Shown in pieces: positions 58,362 to 64,000 of a DNA stretch of 64,000 bases (position 1 is its first letter; the number at the start of each line of letters is the position of its first letter). The notes beneath the pieces are model-generated. The model had not been told where the DNA came from, made no database searches, and saw nothing but the letters and a program-made list of their open reading frames with translations. Position numbers and translations under genes: made by a program. This DNA is from Histomonas meleagridis (Eukaryota > Parabasalia > Tritrichomonadida > Dientamoebidae). The stretch spans positions 186,001 through 250,000 of the forward strand of contig WSYJ01000158.1 of NCBI GenBank assembly GCA_020186115.1, given 5' to 3'.

Positions 58362-59042
58362 CTATATGGGGCAAATTTTTTCCTTGGAATAGACCTGATT
58401 TAATGTTTTTGTATGAATGAGAAATAATATCATAAGCACACAAAGGATTATTAAACAAACAAAAATTGATATATAGCCTGTTGTATTACGAGATTCACAT
58501 GCAATCCAACGCGCTTGCAATTCAAGCTGAACATTATAATATATTCTTTGTGGATTTTTTTCAACAGATTTACGGAAAATACGACTTACAAAATGTGATA
58601 TTACTATCGCAACTAATGCGCTTAATGCTAAATATGGTAATAATTGTGTTGATGTGATTTGAGTAGTAAACCATCTCATATTCTTTCTGGCAAAAAAGGC
58701 TAAAACTGATCCAGCATAAGCACATACATGCCAGGTAGCAACAATACCCCATGCAATTGCATTTAGTGTTGGATTTAAAGTTCTTAAAAGTCTATTTTCG
58801 AGATTTTGTCCATCATAAAAATGTCGAACTGTAAAATATTCAATGCATTCTCAACATGCAAACATATCATTAATAATTCCATAAACATTACCAACTAGAA
58901 CAGTAATTCCAATGATTCTGATTGATTCCTTCGATGAAAAAAGTGAAAGCAAAGCGAGTATAAAAGCTAATCCAGCAGCTCCTAAAACAGCAGAATATTT
59001 TCTATTGAAAAGAGAATGCTTAATTTGAACCATTAAATCCAA
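58362..59042 (-). pseudogene. Multi-pass membrane protein with one in-frame TGA
   Basis: One frame of 227 codons from ATG 59042 to the stop at 58362, interrupted only by TGA at 58851-58853 between 'GIINDMFAC' and 'ECIEYFTVRHFYDGQN'. There are five hydrophobic segments: 'YSAVLGAAGLAFILALLSLF', 'IRIIGITVLVGNVYGII', 'AIAWGIVATWHVCAYAGSVL', 'LLPYLALSALVAIVISHFV' and 'YISIFVCLIILCVLMILFLI'. Sequence after the TGA looks as well kept as before it. I do not recognise the family. TGA here most simply reflects a TGG-to-TGA change, so the gene is a young pseudogene; readthrough or a sequencing error is possible. Confidence 0.65.
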
Positions 59043-60400
59043 TTTTTTTTTGGCATTTTTTAGATGTCATTTTACTCCCATTAAATTTAAATGTACATAA
59101 TAAACCGAATCTTATCAAAATTCAACGCAAAATTCGGTTTTAATTACATCAATCTTTGATGCATAAATTGATTTTGTTTTATGGAACCAAAAATAATAAT
59201 CGACATATATACAAAGCTTTCTTCAAGCAATCAAGAGTGGATAACAGAGATATCTGATAAATTCATTATGATTGTACAAAATCCAAATAATATTCTATCT
59301 CTAATTACAGCTTTTTTTCAAACTGAAAACGAATTTGTTAAAAAAGGCATTTTATTAGGGCTTGAAAAATGTATTACTATTTTAATTTCAAGTTTTGATG
59401 TTAATCAAATAATTTATCTTTCTCATCATCTTTTAGAGATATTAAAAGGAGAAATTGGGTCAACAATTACCATTGACATTTTATCCTTAATTTTATCCAA
59501 TTACCATGACCCTATTTTAGAAATTGAAAATTATTTAATAAATTCAGACAAATTAACTAGCCATTATTTTACATTATTTTCCAAATACTTATCACATAAT
59601 CATCATATTCCATTAGAAATCATCCTTAATAAAATTCATATCGGAATTGAATCTAATGAAATCAAAACACAAATTTCATCTTTTTGTTTATTAGCACTTT
59701 CATATCCAATACATAAATCCATTGATATTCTTATTACATATACTACACAAATTCGAAATATTTTCGAAAAACTTTTTTTACCAGATACAGATTATCTACA
59801 AATTTTATTATTTCTTAAAGTTATTAAATATTTCAAAGTTACACAAATTGATATTATCGAAATATTTTGTCCAATTTCCGAAATAATACTAAATTTAAAA
59901 ACATTAAATTTAACAAATACACAAATTCTTATATTTATTGATTATATCAATGAACGAATAACAGAAACGAACATTGAATCAACAGATTTATTATATATAT
60001 TCGATGTATTTATTGAGTTATGTATTAAAATATATTCATTTGAAGTAGATGAACCAATACAATCAATTGATTTCTTTGTATATATATTACGGAAAATTCC
60101 ATTTGAAGAAAGTAAAATAATTTGTTTTAATAAATTAAAATATTTATTAACAAATAATGAAATAATATATTATAAACTTACATATTTCACTTTGCTTTCT
60201 TCATTTGTAATTGTGTATGGCGATTTTGATGAATTTGTTCAATTATTTTCACAATGTTTATTAATGAATAATTCCAAAGTTTTCATATTCGCATTAGAAT
60301 GTTTTAATGAAATATATCAATTTATATCGAAATCGATTTGTAAAAATTCGGAATTTCTTTTAAATATATCAATAAATGCATTTCAAACATTACATAATTA

Positions 60401-61710
60401 TAGGGTGTTCAAAAAGTCATGACCCCCCCTCCTATCTCAATGAATAAACAATTTTAGATATTCTTGTTTATTTATGTGATATAGTATTCTCCATTGTTTT
60501 CTATTATCCACTTCAATCTTTTGATCCATTCCAAGAACACGCTTTGAAGCTCTTCAAAATTGACGTGTTCCCATGCCGTTAAAATTTGAGTTTTTAATTG
60601 ATGTTTCGATTTTATCTCTTTATCTTCCAAATATTTTTTTAAATAACCAAATAACCAAAAGTCGCATGGGCTGATGTCAGGAGAATAAGGTGGGTGCGGA
60701 ATGGATTTAAGCTTTATTTGATTTAATTTTTGTTGAACTAAATTTCCTTTGTGAACTTTACAATTGTCCATATGAATCATCATTTGATCTAAGTCCAATT
60801 GATCCTCATCCTCATTTGTATTTTTTAATTATTTCTTCAATAATATTATCGATGAAATAGCGTTGATTATATTTTTTTGCCTTTTGGTAGAAAATCAATG
60901 CATAATAGGGAATTTCCATTGAAGAACATTGTCAGCATGATTTTTTCACTGTCAATTTTCTTTTGGGTACGGGTTGGCACTTCATCTCGTGATGCTGCAT
61001 ACATATAAGAACTTTGATAATTAAAATAAAACCATGACTCATCCCCAGTCATTATATTAATGAAATTTTTTCTTTTCCGCTTTTTTCTAATATTTTTTAA
61101 AATTGATTTTGACATATCGACTCTTTCCAATTTTTGTTCTTCCGTCAAATCATGGGGGACCCATTTCCTAGTGAAGCGCCTCAACCCCATGTCCTCATAA
61201 AGAACTTTTAATACAGTATTTGAGTCACTGATAATTGCTTTGCAATTAAGCGGGCTGAAATAAATGGTTGCTTTTGAAGAATTTTTTGAAATTGGATGAA
61301 CAAGATCAGATGGGGGTCTCCCCGTACGTTCCTCATCAAGGCATGAAAAGTCACCATTTTTGAATTTTCTACACCACCTTTTGACTGTACTTATATGAAC
61401 TGTATTATTTCCCAAGACAGTGAACATTTCTCTGTATATGGCTTTGTATCTTTTTCCTGAGAGGAAGAGAAATTTAATAATGAATCTTTGTTCGACGGAA
61501 AAAAAAAAAAAAAAGTGACGGTTCTTCTCAAATTTTTTGCGTCACCAAAATTTAAATTAAATTTTTCTCGATATGCAATTAATCAAAAATCACATATTTC
61601 ACATATATAAGATCTTCATTAACTATATTTTAATATTATATGAATATTTTATTTATAAACTAATCACAGCCCATAATAGGAGGGGGGGTCAGGACTTTTT
61701 GAACACCCTA
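60401..61710. mobile_element. Mariner element 2 (1310 bp), inserted in HEAT-repeat gene
   Basis: 35-bp terminal inverted repeats at 60401-60435 and 61676-61710 begin TAGGGTGTTCAAAAAGTC and differ at one position. TA is duplicated at 60399-60400 and 61711-61712. Restoring the host by removing the element and one TA rejoins the reading frame exactly. The repeats are unrelated to those of element 1, so two mariner lineages are present. Both have a C/G-rich tract near the ends. Confidence 0.95.
60472..61496 (-). pseudogene. Mariner transposase 2, frameshifted
   Basis: The N-terminal part is open from about 61496 ('SVEQRFIIKFLFLSGKRYKA') through the ATG at 61427 and includes the HTH (VKRWCRKFKNGDFSCLDEERTGRPP). 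The first catalytic Asp is in MTGDESWFYF. At about 60867-60880 a poly-A run shifts the frame, and a second shift near 60810 is needed to reach 'MDLDQMMIHMDNCKVHKG' (second Asp) and YSPDISPCDFWLFG (third Asp), ending at the TAA at 60472. The spacing of the last two Asp residues is 34, DD34D. All three acidic residues are kept, unlike element 1. A run of 16 A near 61500 precedes the N-terminus. Confidence 0.9.
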
Positions 61711-63232
61711 TACAAACAAATTATTGGCGATTTTTTATCGAATGTAATAATTTTTTCAGATGAAATATCTATAGATATATATAATAACATTAAAATGATT
61801 ATATTTACATATTTAAGAAATGGAATTAATTCCGAAGTTTTGATATCATTACGAATTATCGAAGTATTAATAGAGAAAATGCAACTCGAAAATTATTCGG
61901 ATATATTTCAAATAATAATTTTACATTTAACTAATAATGATACAAATATTAGATCTTATAGTTATTGTTTAATTACTTCATTTGTTTTAAAATTTCCTAA
62001 ACAATTTCAAGAATATATTCCAATGATATTTGAGATAATTTAAAAATGAAAATGATATCGAAATAATTGGACAAATTTGTTACTTCTTTGGTATTATATC
62101 AATAGTTTACAAAAATGAAATTAAAGATTTCATTCAACAAAACATTAATTTAATTATTGAACAATGTAATAATGAAGTTAATGAAGAATATGCAATAAAT
62201 TCATTATCATTAATATTCCATTCATATAAATCAAAAGAATTAATTCCAATTTTATCATATTTCTATATAAATATATTTAAAAAACATAACATAAATTCAA
62301 CAATTTTCATTTTATCTTCATTAAAATTAACTTTAAATGTTTTTGAAGAATATAAAGAAATTACAATTTTTAATGAAATTATCAATGATATTAACATAAA
62401 TATCGAAATAGTTGATGAAAACCTTCAAATTATTTATATTGATATAATAAATTTATTATATAAATATAATAATAATTCGATATATCAATCAAATGTTATA
62501 ATGAAATTATTAAAACAAATTATGAATGAATATAGTCAAGACAAAAATGAAATGTTAAATACAATTCGAAGATATTTTAAGTTAAATTTAATTGATAATG
62601 AAATAAAAATAATTTTAATTAACAATTTTTGTAATTATTTAAATTGTTCAATTAAATTCATCAGAAAATATTCATTAAAATTATTATATAATATAATTAA
62701 TTTTATGGATAATGAACAAATTAATTTCATCATTAAATATTCAATTGATTCATTACAAAATAATATAAACACAAAACGATCATTAAAAATCATTAAAAAA
62801 ATTCTTCAAATAAATAAATTGTTACCAATCGATATAATATTTCCATTAATCATTAAAAAACTTCAACAAAATACTAAAACTAAAACATTAAATAACATTA
62901 TATTAATTTTAATTATCATCCAAAACAATTTCCAAATAATTTCATCAGAAGAATTCTTTAACATTATATTACCTTATATATATAATTGTACAAATCCACA
63001 AATATTTGAATTTGTTCTTTCATATTATGAAAATAATCCAAACAACAAAACATTTTTCATTAACTTATCCATAAAATTACTTTCGTTACATTTTTCTCAG
63101 CAAATGTTACCAATTCTAATTAAATGTTATGAAATAATACAAAATGAAACAAGTAAACATCGTGAACCAATGACATTTATACACCCATATGTATCCGACC
63201 AAGAAACACTCGAAACATTTATGAAGACATTC

Positions 63233-63481
63233 AATTACATTTGTTTAACAACGAAAACAAATAACTACAAACAAATTTAATTACATTTGTTAAATGACGA
63301 AAACAAATAACTACAAACAAATTAAATTGTAAAAATGATTAATAACGCAAAACAAATAACTATAAAAAATCTAATTACATTTGTTTAATAACGAAAACAA
63401 AAATACAAAAACTACAAACAAATTTAATTACATTACATTTGTTTAATACAAAAACATAATAACTACAAACAAATTTAATTA
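63233..63481. repeat. Degenerate tandem repeat, about 46-bp unit
   Basis: Units start AATTACATTTGTT and end ACTACAAACAAATT. The first two begin at 63233 and 63279 (46 bp apart); three more, increasingly degenerate, follow to about 63481. The first unit overlaps the last 15 codons and stop of the HEAT-repeat gene, so the array arose by duplicating the gene's 3' end. Confidence 0.8.
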
Positions 63482-64000
63482 TAAAAATGGTTAATTTCCA
63501 TTCGGATTTGTTTCGATTTCAGTTTCATAAATTCCAAAATTTGTTTCTTCTCGGCATTCTTCGGCATCATCAAAGTCAGCACGCATAACATAACGCATAT
63601 CATAGTCATTGGCAGCTTCGTCCTCCACTTCCTGAACATTCCCTTTACTTTATACGACAACACATACAACACAAATAATATCAAAAACATCGCCAACAAA
63701 TACATTTGTCTTCTTCGCATTACATCGATACATTCAAGAGCTTTCTCCGATGCAATTGTTACATTCCGTACGTCTTCTTGTAACTTATCGATTGCTTCCA
63801 TTACCATTTCATCATTTGCGTTATTAATTATATTAACAATGTAATTAATTTCATTATCTTCTTCGATATTTTCATTGTTATTCGGTATATAAAACGACTT
63901 AACTTCAATCGACGTCGTTATTACATTACTTAACTGCTGCGCGATCGATGCCGCAATTCGACTTCGCCCAACGCTGTTAATGATAGTGTTCGCTTTGGAG
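63475..64000 (-). CDS. Membrane protein, partial (runs off right edge)
   Basis: A minus-strand frame is open from the window edge to the TAA at 63475. The visible 174 residues include 'TIINSVGRSRIAASIAQQLS', an acidic segment, a helical stretch (EAIDKLQEDVRNVTIASEKAL), and two hydrophobic segments ('YLLAMFLILFVLYVLSY', 'PMTMICVMLCVLTLMM') near the C-terminus. The frame shows no ATG that must be the start; the Met at 63807 is internal. The GC-richer DNA at 63480-64000 supports coding. No family recognised; a tail-anchored or type II membrane protein is possible. Confidence 0.6.
   Translation of the reverse strand, partial: SKANTIINSVGRSRIAASIAQQLSNVITTSIEVKSFYIPNNNENIEEDNEINYIVNIINNANDEMVMEAIDKLQEDVRNVTIASEKALECIDVMRRRQMYLLAMFLILFVLYVLSYKVKGMFRKWRTKLPMTMICVMLCVLTLMMPKNAEKKQILEFMKLKSKQIRMEINHFYN

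Larger units (their letters stand above)
59181..63280 (+). pseudogene. HEAT-repeat (importin-beta-like) gene split by mariner 2
   Basis: The frame runs from ATG 59181 to about 60400 (MEPKIIIDIYTKLSSSNQEW...), then a mariner element interrupts. After it the protein continues from 61711 as 'YKQIIGDFLSNVIIFSDE'. Removing the element and one TA gives CAT AAT TAC AAA CAA (HNYKQ), in frame. A second lesion, an extra A (or loss of two bases) near 62036-62041, produces a TAA; the protein then continues as 'FKNENDIEIIGQICYFFG' to the stop at 63278-63280. The whole product would be about 930 aa of helical repeats, resembling importin-beta/karyopherin HEAT arrays in length and texture. It is currently interrupted, so non-functional unless an assembly error. 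Confidence 0.75.

Noticed and set aside
58851-58853. TGA as selenocysteine codon
   Set aside because: No redox-type context and no recognisable SECIS-like stem downstream; a TGG-to-TGA change is simpler.

Overview
This window is AT-rich eukaryotic DNA from a parabasalid protist, most likely a trichomonad such as Tritrichomonas or Trichomonas. The gene content points there: BspA-like leucine-rich-repeat surface proteins with a single C-terminal membrane segment, DUF3447/ankyrin proteins, mariner elements, an abundant cathepsin-L-like protease, and Ras-like GTPase and CMGC kinase genes with few or no obvious introns. The species is inferred from family content only; there is no rRNA gene or other marker.

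Layout. 1-6.1 kb: a GT61-like type II membrane protein, a small unknown protein and a 703-aa type I surface protein. 6.1-9.3 kb: an island of broken genes (MLF-like, TBC-domain and DUF3447 pseudogenes) around a tRNA-Ile(UAU); the two ends of the MLF-like gene appear to lie on either side of the island. 9.4-15 kb: an SLC13-type transporter, a CDK-like kinase, an unknown coiled-coil protein and an ARM-repeat protein. 15.3-19.8 kb: two BspA-like paralogues sharing a 724-bp block that is about 98% identical. 20-26 kb: two broken DUF3447/ankyrin genes, one split by a mariner element. 26.4-30.4 kb: a small basic protein and a Uso1/p115-like tether. 31-43 kb: two more ankyrin genes, an importin-alpha-like protein, a class-I-like PI3-kinase and a cathepsin-L-like protease. 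43.7-50.3 kb: a 2202-aa coiled-coil protein. 50.4-54.5 kb: a dead Ras-like gene with a pogo/Tc5-like transposon in its 3' end, then a second Ras-like gene. 55-59 kb: an unknown protein, an endosulfine-like small protein, a BspA pseudogene and a multi-pass membrane gene broken by one TGA. 59.2-63.3 kb: a HEAT-repeat gene split by a second, different mariner. A partial membrane protein reaches the right edge.

The most unusual structure is in the four ankyrin genes. Ankyrin repeats with clean coding sequence recur exactly every 170 bp (17 intervals over four loci, both strands), although 170 is not a multiple of three. About 93 nt of ankyrin codons alternates with a 77-nt AT-rich spacer of fixed length. 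One repeat that is longer by five codons has an interval of exactly 185 bp, so its spacer is still 77 nt. Either something removes or bypasses a frame-breaking part of each spacer, or recombination has homogenised dead arrays.

Other themes are a shared cytoplasmic motif (EEDPFADDF) on surface proteins with different ectodomains, evidence of ectodomain cassette exchange, and transposon boundaries that can be set to the base because precise removal restores the host reading frames. Several lesions are one-base changes in homopolymers, so some pseudogene calls depend on assembly accuracy.
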